Assembly (NCBI GenBank): GCA_008704415.1
Contig: VXIS01000064.1
Location: forward strand, 62,001-126,000
DNA length: 64,000 nucleotides
DNA from: Sphaerosporella brunnea
Lineage: Eukaryota; Ascomycota; Pezizomycetes; Pezizales; Pyronemataceae
Reading direction: 5' to 3'
Shown here: positions 35,201 through 44,824 of the stretch, piece by piece
How the letters are laid out: each line of letters starts with the position of its first letter
Numbering within the stretch: position 1 is the stretch's first letter
Notes under the pieces: generated by a model
Database searches by the model: none
The model's input: only the letters and a program-made list of their open reading frames with translations
Told to the model about the DNA's origin: nothing
Program-made: the position numbers and the translations under genes

Positions 35201-36341
35201 AGGTGACGAAGGCTACGACGCAGTTATGTCTATCATCGATCATATGTCGAAGCGTGCCCATTTTATCCCATACCATAAGGAAACTGGAGCCGAAGAGACA
35301 GCAGAAATTTTCATTGACAGGTACTACCGCTTGCATGGCGTCCCACGGTATGTTGTGAGCGATCGAGATCCACGATTTCTTGCAGATTTCTGGAAAGCGT
35401 TTACCACCGGCATTGGCACTACCCTCCGAATGAGTTCTACCGCCCACCCAGAAACAGATGGGCAAACGGAGAAGGCAAACGATATTGTGGGTACCTACCT
35501 GCGGTGCTTTGCCACACGGTTCTTGGAGAAAGGCTGGCACAAGCTTCTACCACTTGCTGAATTTGCGTACAACTCAACTCCGCAAAAAGCTCTGGGTAAA
35601 GCGCCCTTCGAAGTGGACCTGGGTTATCACCCCCCATCTAGAATCCTGCTTATTGGGGCAGTCTTGGGTGCCCCAGACAAGACAGCCAAGGCAAAGCAAG
35701 GTGATGACTTTGCCGAGCATCTGCAAGCGCTCCTCCTTGCAGCCCGCGACGACCTTGAAGCTGCACAGGATTCTCAAAGAGCAGATGCCAATAGTCACCG
35801 CAGAGATCACAACTTTAAAGCAGGAGACATGGTACTGCTAGACTCCCCTAAGGATCACATTCGCTATAGCAACCCAGTCCCAAGGTCAACCAAGTTGCAG
35901 CATCGATATGGTGGCCCGCATCGTATTGTATGGATCCGTGGCACAGCTGCTAAGCTCGACCTCGGCAAAGACCTTCCCAGCCATGATATTTTCCATGTGT
36001 CTCGCCTCCGTCTGGATACTACAGACCGTAACCGCCCTCAAGAACCCATTCCACCACTGCGATTGGCCAAGAAGGGTGAGACATTTGAAGGCGTGTCCGA
36101 AATTCTACGCATTTTGGATCATAGCACAAGTGGGACTAACAAAAAGAACCTCCAATACTTGATTGAGTGGAACGACTACTCTGGAGACACTCAGTGGTTT
36201 CAGCTGGATGGACTACGCAACGCGCGGGAGCTTGTGGAAGAGTACCACGACAAGAACGGCCTCGGCCCGGTTGACTGGGAAGCAAAAAAGCGGGCGGCAG
36301 TGGCGAAGGCACGCAAGAAGCGCAAGGAGTATTGGGGGTAG
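32111..36341 (+). CDS. Retrotransposon Pol, interrupted by a 1-nt frameshift in RNase H
   Basis: The first open frame (32111-34435) holds the aspartic protease (LLDNGASENFVS near 32450), reverse transcriptase (FSKMDLASGYNQL; active site YLDD near 33655) and the start of RNase H (RTDASQHAVGAVLMQ). After NYGAYD the family sequence jumps to the +1 frame because of one extra T at 34237-34238. The second frame (to 36341) holds the rest of RNase H (VVFTDHRSIQHLL), the integrase HHCC zinc finger (to GCSTCLR, about 35080), the DDE core with the Asp, Asp and Glu in DFITGF, VVSDRDPRF and DGQTEKAN, and a chromodomain-like end (YLIEWNDYSGDTQWFQLDGL). The break could be a mutation, a polymorphism or a base-call error. 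Confidence 0.92.
32204..32210 (+). promoter_or_regulatory. Candidate -1 ribosomal frameshift site (G GGA AAA)
   Basis: In the gag frame the heptamer reads G-GGA-AAA, matching the X-XXY-YYZ pattern for -1 frameshifting. It lies inside the gag/pol overlap, 15 nt before the gag stop codon at 32226. After a -1 slip the pol frame is open. A downstream stimulatory fold was not assessed. Confidence 0.55.
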
Positions 36342-36390
36342 GCGGCGCACCAAGGAACAGCGCATTTCTTTTCGGCATACGGAGGTTGTG

Positions 36391-36403
36391 AAAAGGGAGG
36401 TGA
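36391..36403 (+). promoter_or_regulatory. Polypurine tract
   Basis: AAAAGGGAGG followed by TGA lies directly before the 3' LTR, the expected place for plus-strand priming. Confidence 0.8.
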
Positions 36404-36578
36404 TGTAGGGTTGAGAGCTGAGCGATGAGGGAGCGAGTGCGAGTTGGAGGATGTAGGGTTGAGAGCTGAGCGATGAGGGAGCGAGCGCGAGTTGGGGTTC
36501 AGCGCAGCGGGTATAGATAGCACTTCTCTTCTAGACCTTTAGACAACACACGTTCTATAACCAACGCACCTACCTACA
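36404..36578 (+). repeat. 3' LTR
   Basis: 175 bp, identical by eye to the 5' LTR, with the same internal 48-bp tandem duplication (36404-36451, 36452-36499). Confidence 0.95.
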
Positions 36579-37500
36579 TGGCAACTAAAGTGCTCCGACG
36601 ACAGGGATTTTTCCTCGCTCCTCTCTATTAGAACCCCAATCACCACTTGAATCCGAGCTTCTATAGACTCATAGGGCTCTTCCCTCTGAATGGGTGGCAT
36701 AATCGGACGGTGGTGGTGGTGGAGGTGGAAATGCGGGATTGCTGGTTTGAGCCGGGGGGTGGTGGTGTCAACCACCGTATCGACTGCCATGGCACTTTGT
36801 CTTGCGCGTTGTCGAGCTCTTCGTTGAGTCGGCCACTGGTGTAAATATCTGAAACATTAATCAGCATATCAATAGGTGGAGTTTGCTTTCTCGACCCTTC
36901 AAGATCTCTAAACTACGTCGCAAACCGTTGAGGTGATGCCTCCCTCCCTACGCTGGATTTTGTCCTCTTGAGTAAGGACAGAGGCTTGAGCCGCAGAAAT
37001 CTGCTCAACCCTTCGGGCCAGTTAACAATCGTCATGACTTAGTATGGTGTAAAATACATACAGCTCATCATTCATGTTGGGGTTTGTACATAAAATCTAG
37101 GTTCATATTGTGGCAGCAATCCAGCACTCGGTCTACACCTACATTATGTCAGGATGCATATTCCAACAATTCACCCACTCTGTATGTCAGTCGAGCTTCA
37201 AAATCATTGTTGGTCGAGAGCCTACTCGTATCCGAACAGCGCGTAAAGCAACCCCAGCCGATTCGAGAGCAATGTAGCCCACCTTCTTCCCCAGAGAGCG
37301 ACGCCTGCGTGTGCTCTCTGAGCGATTGCGATGATTGGATCTATTAGGTAGCAAAAAATTAAACATATGATGATATCCTCTACTTAGTACTCAATCCATG
37401 GTACCTATCAGCGAAGCAGATGAATTGGGAAAAAAAAAACCCCCCAACGCCAACATGCAAGAAAGCAAGATGATCCCCCCTCCTCCATTACCGCGCGCGC
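36579..37500. other. Intergenic region right of the retrotransposon with repeat fragment
   Basis: Begins with the target-site copy TGGCA. On the minus strand about 36600-36790 encodes a peptide starting MPPIQREEPYESIEARIQ, which resembles the N-terminus of fungal pogo/Fot1-like transposases, but it stops early. No other gene seen; an A-run and C-run (37430-37446) precede the LAMTOR5-like gene end. Confidence 0.45.
36698..36778 (-). repeat. Dispersed repeat fragment, right inverted copy
   Basis: Reverse complement of about 29732-29812. The minus-strand reading continues into the transposase-like peptide start described for this region. Confidence 0.6.
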
Positions 37501-37821
37501 TTACGCATCCTTAAAAACCCCCACCAGCACCTTGGCCCCCCTCCTGAGCACTACGCGCGCACCCCTAACCTGCACGACTCCCACGCCCTCCTGATCACAC
37601 GCCTCCCTACTCGCGACCGCCAGCTGCGGCGCATCGTCTTCGCGCGCCTTTCCTGCGGCGCCAAGACACAGGCCCGATTGGAAGTCTATCAAGATCGCGC
37701 CGTGGACTTGTGGGGTTTCCATTCTGCGTCGACCCCCTTCCAGTCAGCTGGCTGCGGAGAGGCGAGGGGAGGGAGAAACGCACACTTCGTCAAGGAATCG
37801 TGTGATGGCGCTGGGATCCAT
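37501..37821 (-). CDS. LAMTOR5/HBXIP-like roadblock-fold protein
   Basis: Two exons, 37821-37784 and 37723-37501, encode 86 residues; human LAMTOR5 has 91. Exon 1 gives MDPSAITRFLDE, then the join gives VMETPQVHGAILIDFQSGLC. The family pattern of a first helix, GxLxxDxxGLxLG strand pair, helix and final strands (VVLRRGAKVLVGVFKD) is kept. LAMTOR5 is a Ragulator subunit that anchors Rag GTPases at the lysosome/vacuole for TORC1 control; that role here is by family. The intron (60 bp, GTGCGT donor) makes the N-terminal helix invisible in the unspliced frame. Confidence 0.8.
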
Positions 37822-38772
37822 CGGGTCCGGTGTTGGGGGGAGGAGTTGGTGTGAAATGGTGGGCGATTTTTTGGTGCTTGAGCGGTGGAGATGGAGTGAG
37901 TGCGGGTTGTGAAGCTGTCTGTTGGGTGCTTGAGTGCAACCCTAACCCTGCGATCACTTTGGGTCACTCGAGATGTTCACGCTGCTTTGGTATTTGCAGC
38001 TCCACCAACGTGGATGAAGGACATGCATTATTGGCCCGAACTCAGATAGTTGTTTTCAAAGCGCGTCCAAAAGCTCCAAACGTTCTGGATCCGGTACCCA
38101 TCAACCGTGCCGAGTGATACGTATCTATTATCTACACAATGGTACCTACTGCTGTGTGACATCGGTCGGAAGAAGAAGCTACCAGTCAAGGCCAGCTTTC
38201 CGGACAGCCGGCCCAAGCCACCCTGGCTTCAAGGCCGGCTGCTTAAAGGAGCCGACCGGGTTGGCCTTTTGGTCAGCCCGGCTACGTAGCCCACAGCCGG
38301 GCTGGCTGTCCGAGCGAGTACATAGTGAAGCTCGCCATTGACCCGGGTCGCCATGGCTAGTGCGCCTCTGCTTGCCTCGGAGATTACTGCCGAGCGCCGA
38401 ACGTGCCTCAAAGGCGACATCAATGAGGCGTGCGAGTGCCTTCACCACTGCGATCTCATTGAGACCTTGCAGGTGGATGATCAGGTTTTGGGGGTTTCAT
38501 GTTTGCTGTAGAACTCAAGCCTGCGGGTCGGGTGTACGTTTGGCTTTGTGAAATAGAATCGGTTTGATTTCTCTGTAGTAGCCCATACAAGTGACTGGCA
38601 GCCAGCCCGGCTGCGGGCTGCTTTGAAAAAGCCGGGCCGGCTGTTTCATCGGCCCTCACAGCCCAACCGCAGCCGACCCGGCTGGCTGGCTACCCGGAAC
38701 ACTGGTCAAGGCCGCTTTAAGCTTTGATATCGATGGAACGGACATGCACACTTATTGTTATGGATCACAACG
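37822..38772. other. Intergenic region with GC-rich inverted modules
   Basis: The segments 38190-38320 and 38590-38700 are rich in GCCGGCTG/CAGCCGGC words. The left (TTCCGGACAGCCGGCC) and the reverse of the right (TTCCGGGTAGCCAGCC) begin alike, as terminal inverted repeats might. The 270 bp between them have normal composition and no transposase. Possibly a non-autonomous DNA transposon. Confidence 0.4.
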
Positions 38773-39640
38773 TTAAGTTGACCTGCCCGGGAACTCACTA
38801 GACATATCGCAGACTGATCTATCAACATCACGTTCAAGGTTACTGATCCCCCACTGCATCACGTCCGATGTCTGCATGTGCGGATGGCAGATATGTAAGT
38901 CACTTGGTATCATATCATCCTCGTGTGTATGTACATAGTGTCCAGGCCCCGGGCCACTGGCACGCCGCTCTCGCTCTTGCGCTACCTTCCGGATCTCCAA
39001 AAAGCCTTCCTCATTTTTTTTTTTGCGAACCCAGTCGTCGCGCAGTTGTTTGGCGTGTGCTTTCAACGCATCAAGAAGTGGTTTTCTCTGGGTGCTGTCG
39101 GATTTCTTTGCAATCTGAGCACGAACCAGCACTGCTTTTGCTTTCTGTACTTCCCTCTGTGCATCGACCTCCTGCCTGCGCTTTACTATTGCGTGCCTCA
39201 TGTGCATACAGAACTCCTCCTCTTTGGACATGTCGTCGAGGCTTTTGCCTTGCAGCTCGTGCCTTTTGTGCAGCTTTTGTGTTCGATAGGTCTTCAATAG
39301 CCTGAGCTCCAGAATCTGCTTTTACTAGCCCTCCTTGAAGAACCACTTTAAGCTTTTCCTTGAAAGAAGATGACAGCCCAGTGCCAGTGAGATCAGCAGC
39401 TTCAAGTTCACGCTGTAAAGCATCTCCCTTTCGCTTTAAAGAACGTATGGTGAGGGGAATTTGCGGCGAGAAAAATGGTGATGGTGTTATTGGTGGCGGT
39501 GGAGTTAAAGCTCGGGACGACTCGCGCAACTTAGCAAGCCCAACGGTGGGGTTGTACGGGATTAGACCAGTACAGCGAAACGCGGAGATGATGGTTGAAG
39601 ACTTGAACGTTTGCTGACGGATGACATCAATTGCAAGCAA
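38773..39640 (-). pseudogene. Decayed pogo/Fot1-like DDE transposase, C-terminal remnant
   Basis: The minus-strand frame from 39640 reads RQQTFKSSTIISAFRCTGLI and PYNPTVGLAKLRES, the usual segment after the DDE catalytic core of Fot1/pogo-type fungal transposases. The frame is broken: about 39270-39300 the natural continuation moves to another frame (KLHKRHELQGKSLDDMSKEE, a charged coiled-coil tail). The catalytic core and N-terminal DNA-binding region are absent upstream, so the copy is both truncated and frameshifted. Confidence 0.65.
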
Positions 39641-39934
39641 TAATTCAACTTTGTTGAAGTCGGTAGATTTGGATTGTCCTCGCCCCTCTGTGGTTGCGGT
39701 GGTTGTTTACCTAGTGTCACTGAACACTCACTGCCCCTGGTTGCGAGCGGTGGTGCCAACAGAAGATTGTCACAGGTCAATTTAAGCGCTAATAGTTACA
39801 TGCGCAAGTAACTCTAAAATGACAAAAACATTATTACTAAGCGCCGCAAAAAAAAAAAACCAAGTGACCATTAATGCAAACCCGTATGTACTTCCACCCG
39901 CCCGCCCACGCACCAAAACAACCGCTGCCAACCA
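39641..39934. other. Short spacer between transposase remnant and F-box gene
   Basis: About 290 bp with an A-run at 39848-39859. It may include more of the dead transposon but no match is clear. Confidence 0.4.
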
Positions 39935-40933
39935 TCAATCTAACCTCTCAACCATCCTCAGCAGCTCGATCACCTCGTCGTTGCTCATGCCGCTAGCTTC
40001 TGCGAGCTGTCGGGGTGTAAGACCCTGTTCGTTTGTGACAAAAGGGCTCGCACCATGTTCCAACAACAACACTCTCACAACCTCCGTTCTACCCATCATC
40101 GCGGCCAGATGCAGAGGGCTGTCACCTGCAGAGTTACACGACGATATATCCGCGCCGTGCGCCAGAAGCAACCGCACGACTTCTATATAACCCGCCTCAG
40201 CCGCCCTGCTAAGCGCGGTCTCATCGTCCTCGGCGCCCTGATTGACAGACTTCCTCCCGCTCTCAAAAGCGAGCAAGACCTTAACCGTCTCAATGCGGTT
40301 ACAATAAGCGGCCAGGTGCAGCGACGTAAGGTGGCCGTAATCGAGGGCGGTAGCATCAGCTCCGCAAGACAGCAGCATACGGCAGATATCGCTGTCGCCG
40401 TATTGGGCGCTGTAGTGCAGAGCGCTTTTCAGGTTATCGTCCACTCGGTCAAAATCGATTCCGCGGACCAGAAGCAGTCGTGTTATTTCTTCTCGCTCTT
40501 CCTTTTCGGGGGATTGCAGAGGCTCCGCTCTGCGTGAGCCTTGCTCACACTCGGAGTCGTCCCAATGATAGATGCGAACAATGCAGTCGCGGTCGCCGCG
40601 GACGGCTGCCATCAACGGTGTTTCATTGTGGCGGTTGGTTGAGGCTATCAGGTCTGTTGGCAGCGGTATGGGGTTCTCCGAGGCATAAGCTGGGTTGTCG
40701 AGTAAGAAGCGGACAAGGCCCAAGTGACCATCTGTGCATGCCCCCGAGAGAGCGAGTGCTGCAGAATTCGAATGATATTCCAAAAGGCGACGCTGAAGAA
40801 AGTGCCCAAGCACTTTTCGTAGTAGTACGTTTGTGTGGTGGAAATTATAGAGATCCGCTGGAGGGAGGTGATCGGCGACTTGGTAGAGTAGCTCAATAGG
40901 GAGGATGGCGGTGAGTGGTTTCAATGAAGACAT
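39935..40933 (-). CDS. F-box and ankyrin-repeat protein
   Basis: Single exon, 332 residues. The N-terminus LPIELLYQVADHLPPADLYN is an F-box-like motif. About six ankyrin repeats follow, the clearest being SALHYSAQYGDSDICRMLLS, TSLHLAAYCNRIETVKVLL, TALSRAAEAGYIEVVRLLL and SPLHLAAMMGRTEVVRVLL. Such fungal proteins are thought to be substrate adaptors of SCF ubiquitin ligases; the partner is unknown. It lies next to a transposon relic, typical of the expanding F-box/ankyrin families of filamentous fungi. Confidence 0.85.
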   Translation of the reverse strand: MSSLKPLTAILPIELLYQVADHLPPADLYNFHHTNVLLRKVLGHFLQRRLLEYHSNSAALALSGACTDGHLGLVRFLLDNPAYASENPIPLPTDLIASTNRHNETPLMAAVRGDRDCIVRIYHWDDSECEQGSRRAEPLQSPEKEEREEITRLLLVRGIDFDRVDDNLKSALHYSAQYGDSDICRMLLSCGADATALDYGHLTSLHLAAYCNRIETVKVLLAFESGRKSVNQGAEDDETALSRAAEAGYIEVVRLLLAHGADISSCNSAGDSPLHLAAMMGRTEVVRVLLLEHGASPFVTNEQGLTPRQLAEASGMSNDEVIELLRMVERLD

Positions 40934-42792
40934 GTCGTTCCTTCTACTTTATTTCTTTCTTTTCGTTCGTAGAAATTCTTTGACTGCTCAGACCGGATAT
41001 GTTGTTATGTATGCGAGCCAGCGTCGTTAAAGCGGCGTGTGCTGGGGTTTTTAAGCCTGGACTCTGCCAGTCGAAGCTATGTAGGTAACTGAAGACACCG
41101 CTAAACGCTCAATGATATGCCCTGCATAAGCTAATCTTCACGGTCTCAGATCACAGCCCCCACCAATTTCGAACAGGGTGGTGTGGTTGCTGTCCTCGTC
41201 GTTGCTGTAGTTGTGTTGACTCCTGCCTGAGAGAGTAGGAGGAGCGGAGCCTGTAACATTTCAGCTTCCAGAATGCACCGCAGAGATGCCGAAGGAAAAG
41301 GAGTCGGGAGTTTGAGGGCACGAGACGGGCTGACAACCTACCCAGAAGACCCATTGCATCATATTGCAGATTGGGCCGGCTAGATATCCAATGGCTCGCG
41401 AAGGTGTCTCACGAGTCACGAAGGCCTGGCCAGATTCTCTCGCCAGACAGCGATCCCAAGGAGGAGAGAGGTCAAAGCGGGGAGGAGGAGGAGGAGGAGG
41501 AGGAGGAGGAGGAGGAGGAGGAGGAGGAGGAGGAGGAGGAAGGCGCTAGAGAAGAAGGCCGACAAACAATATTGCAAATAAACAAAGTCGTCATTAATGT
41601 AAACTTGCAACTTCGCGTCTTGGTCCATCTGCCTCATCATGGTACTTCGGGGCGAGCCCTTAGTCACGTTTGTTCACTGTGTTTGACATGCGCCCAGTCT
41701 CATATCGTATGTACTCGTACCCATGATAGGTCTGTCGCGAAATCACTGGTACGCATATGTATCTTCACGGAAGCGCATGCTCTGCGAGACAGATGTATTA
41801 CCATTCGGCAAAAGTGGACCATTAGGCCAGTGATCCGCCGCATTAGACACGCAAAAATCCGTAGAGTGAGCATCATCGAGCATACCTTTGCACGTATGGA
41901 ATCGTGAACCGCCCATTGTTAAGGAGACACGTTACTGAGTTGTGGGTTTGTAGCGTGTGACCCAGGTTCAAGCGCCATCGCTTTGTTCTGCAACGGATCG
42001 CAGATCAGCCCCGCCATTTTTTCCACAAGCTTAAGCAGCTGAAAGCATTTTATGTAACAGATATGTACTTAGATACATGCCTAGGTTCCTAGGTAGGTAC
42101 TTTCGGGATCGGGCACCCGAGATGTGAGTGTTTGGTCTTGATGTAATGATTTCAACTCCGCCTGGCCCGGAGACATGGTCCGAGTACCTATGACTTCATG
42201 GTGAAGGGAAAACAGATAAGCAGAGAGGGGAATGAGCGCTGCCGTAGCTCGTTTGCGTTTTGTTTCCAGTGTCTGAAAATCCAGAGATCATCCGCCGCCG
42301 TCCTAAGAAGTGCGCAACTATGTAGCTGAAAAAAATAAATAAAAAAATGTTTGGATGGAAGGTGGATGAGTGTATGGTAGATTATTCTGGAAGCCTTCCA
42401 TTTGGGGCAATGATAACATGATTCTGCTTGCTCTGTTTTTTGATGGCAGACGCTCGAGAAGATGGCAGTAAAACATTCAACACCAATAGTTTGTGCAGCA
42501 CGTCTGAGAAGTGGGGAATGCCTTGAGCTGAACGACATCTTATCTGCACCCCATACCATTCCCTCCCAAATACGTACGATTACACCACAGACACACATAC
42601 AGCTATGCAAAAGGCACGTGGACCTTGACCCCACAGCGTACCAGAAACCGACCAAACTTGTGCCCAAATTATGTGCACCTCAACTCCCAGCCCGAATATC
42701 CAACATTATTACGGCCTTTCTTTTTATGCGAGTAAGCGCGTTTAACGTCGCCCCGATTCTTAATCAATGGACCATATACCCCATCCAATATC
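40934..42792. other. Intergenic region with GGA repeat
   Basis: 1.9 kb. Holds the (GGA)n tract, CCTAGGTTCCTAGGTAGGTAC near 42080 and no gene with a domain or coding bias. The poly-Glu frame at 41371-41907 is a by-product of the repeat. Confidence 0.5.
41480..41540. repeat. (GGA)n microsatellite
   Basis: About 20 near-perfect GGA units, purine-only on the plus strand, could form triplex or G-rich structures. Confidence 0.9.
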
Positions 42793-43785
42793 TCATACCT
42801 GATGATCGTAGTGGCCGTTTCCCAACCCCGCCTTGTGGTGACGAACTGGCTGCCGAATAGGTCCGAGTTGATGGTATGATCCGGAAGCGCGGCCACGACT
42901 TCCAGCCTTCCAGCCATCACCCCGCCAGTAGGGTTTGTACAAACCAATCAAGCTCCTTCCCAAACGTCCCCTCCATCCTTCTCCATCATTATGTCCCTCA
43001 AATGGCTCCTCCGTGGACGTGGCACTAGATCTGACCACCTCCCGAGCCCACGCAAAAGCAATGACCACAAAGTACAGCCTGATAGTCCAGAAAATAGCAA
43101 TGATCAAGATGCTGGTCGCAGATTCCGGCTGCAAGATGCCGGCCCTGATGCCTGTCGCCGCTGCATCGGCGGGGGTGCCAATTGCAACGGCATTCTGTCC
43201 ACCAACTACCGAATCTGCTGGGGATGCAACAACATTGACCTCAGAAACGTTGAAAGCTGGGGAGGTGAAACCAGCATTGTTGTCCATCGTCTTGCCCGCA
43301 GACGATGCCACCGAGGAGGAAGCAGTCCTCGCGGCGAGGACGAGGAACCATGAGACGGAAAACAGAACCGTATATGCAATGTTTATTACTGAGTCGATGA
43401 GGTAGATGTAGGCAAATGATATCGCGGCCAGAGGTGATCGATGGCGGATGCGGGGAGTGAGGAAGCAGAGGAGCGAAAATAGTGACAGGGAGTAAAAGTA
43501 CATCGACAATTGAACACCGGAGATGTGCGCCCCTGTGCCGAGTGATTAGTCTTCAATCACTCGATGTTTGCGCCAAAACTGCTTACCACTAAAGATCGCC
43601 AGAACTCCAAAAATCCCCGAACATTTGTTTATTAACAAACTCATGAGCGTAAGTTCAGCGCCATATTGTAAGTCAAAGAAACCCATGAATTTCTAAGCGC
43701 CAATCTGTCAGCTTGGCAGAAGAGAGCATGTGCGAAATCCCACCTTCGGCGTTGGTAAACGAAAATACTGAGAATATTGCGACAT
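42793..43785 (-). CDS. KEI1: Inositol phosphorylceramide synthase regulatory subunit
   Basis: Exons 43785-43744, 43692-43587 and 43532-42793 encode 295 residues. The spliced N-terminus reads RLPTPKKFMGFFDLQYGAEL, then the Kei1 pattern LMSLLINKCSGIFGVLAIFSG and LSMYFYSLSLFSLLCFLTP. Four hydrophobic segments follow in total, with a Ser/Ala-rich luminal loop before the last (FWTIRLYFVVIAFAWAREVV) and a basic Arg/Gly tail. Kei1 partners Aur1 in Golgi IPC synthesis, a fungus-specific sphingolipid step. The stop TGA lies inside GTATGA directly after CAG, which resembles a 5' splice site, so a further 3' exon cannot be excluded. Confidence 0.88.
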
Positions 43786-44395
43786 CGGGGGTTTTTTTTT
43801 TTTTTTTTTTTTTTCTTTCTTACGAGTAGTAGATATGTGCTGGCCCGAAAATGTTTTCCGGCTTCTTCAAGTCACCGTGTGGATGTTGGTGAGGCAGGCT
43901 AGGACGCGTGATCTGATGTCCAAGTGCTGCAACAACGACAACAAGGTTCGAATAAACGTGGCGGCAAGGACGTCTGCGGAATATGGCGTGGTACTTGACG
44001 TATATATCGGCGAGGAGGCGGAGGAGGTATATACTGTTTTTGTTTTCGTGAATGGCGGAGTCGGGCAAGGGATGAGGAGAAAGGGGACGACGAGCGGCGG
44101 GTTGGTTGTTCTTCCTTGCCTACGCCTTTCCCAGCCAGCCAGCGAGCGAGTTTCGCTCCCGGCATTCGGAACGTGACGCACTATGACAAAGTGATGCTGG
44201 TGCCGGGAATTTGAGGCATCCGCTCCGTGCACGTCGGGCTGGACAAGGGCCCGCAAGGACGTGGGAGCGTCGAGGGTTAGGCGAGAGGCTGAGCTGCAGC
44301 AGCCGCCCATAGCAGCGCCACACAAACGTCATTTCCAGATCTGAGCGGCGGAAATGTTGTGCCAGCTTGATGTATCATAACAGCCAATGCAGTAA
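43786..44395. other. Intergenic region with long poly-T
   Basis: A 23-T run at 43792-43814 lies just upstream of the KEI1 start (an A-run in KEI1 sense). The rest lacks a supported gene. Confidence 0.5.
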
Positions 44396-44498
44396 GGCAG
44401 GATGGCCGAGTTGGTTATGGCGCCAGGTTAGGGTTTACCTTAATATCTGATCTCCTGGTTCGGGAAACTGAGCGTGGGTTCAAGTCCCACTCCTGTCA
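44396..44498 (+). tRNA. Intact leucine-type tRNA body with proline anticodon AGG
   Basis: 103 nt with a 19-nt intron. Acceptor stem GGCAGGA pairs with TCCTGTC (one G-T pair), T8 is present, D arm is GGCCGAG...GGC, anticodon stem CCAGG/CCTGG, variable arm TTCGG-GAAA-CTGAG, T arm GTGGG/CCCAC with TTCAAGT, discriminator A. These are tRNA-Leu features. The loop is TT-AGG-G and the anticodon AGG occupies 44430-44432. The copy at 58997-59099 has AAG at this place and otherwise differs only in two intron bases. The intron contains a CCTTAA word able to pair with TTAGGG. A T6 terminator follows at about 44504. tRNase Z starts 326 bp downstream. Confidence 0.85.
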
Positions 44499-44824
44499 TT
44501 ATCTTTTTTGCGGTCACCATACAAACCATCGGCCACCCCTGTTTGAGTTTAGTGCGTCCCAAAATATTTTCTTAGCGGCAGGCAATCACCAATGCGCAAT
44601 TTCTCAACCTCTGCAGATACTCACCCAGTCAGGTAGTTGGGATGATTTTGCTCTAAAGCTTGTCGCAGTTCGAGTCAGATTGCTTTTCGTGATCAACTCA
44701 TCCAAACCCACTCAAGTTGGCTTCCCCCTTGCACCAACTGGTTCGGCGGAGCCTCCCTCCACATACTCGCTCTCCACTGCCAACGAACTTCCGCCGAACC
44801 TTCCATTCCTCCCTGGTACTCACG
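44499..44824 (+). other. Spacer with tRNA terminator and TRZ1 leader
   Basis: Contains the pol III T-run right after the tRNA and, from 44693, an AUG-less reading frame continuous with TRZ1. Confidence 0.6.

Larger units (their letters stand above)
30245..36578 (+). mobile_element. Full-length Ty3/gypsy LTR retrotransposon (chromovirus)
   Basis: Two 175-bp LTRs (30245-30419 and 36404-36578) begin TG and end CA and are identical by eye. The element is flanked by the 5-bp duplication TGGCA on both sides (30240-30244 and 36579-36583). Internal order is PBS, gag, protease, reverse transcriptase, RNase H, integrase, chromodomain-like C-terminus, polypurine tract. Integrase after RNase H defines Ty3/gypsy. 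Identical LTRs mean a recent insertion. Pol is interrupted by one single-base frameshift at about 34237. Confidence 0.97.

Noticed and set aside
37930..37960. CCCTAACCCT-like telomeric word
   Set aside because: Fewer than two repeat units; no array.
41371..41907. 178-residue frame with a long poly-Glu run
   Set aside because: It is produced by the (GGA)n tract; both sides lack coding character and the opposite strand gives an equally long poly-Leu frame.
43835..44330. Frames of 113 and 152 residues between KEI1 and the tRNA
   Set aside because: No domain and they overlap each other on opposite strands; probably the KEI1 promoter region.
44396..44498. Reading this tRNA as Leu(TAG)
   Set aside because: This needs the anticodon stem shifted by one base (GCCAG/CTGGT) and loss of position 26; the CCAGG/CCTGG stem and the sister AAG gene fix the loop instead.
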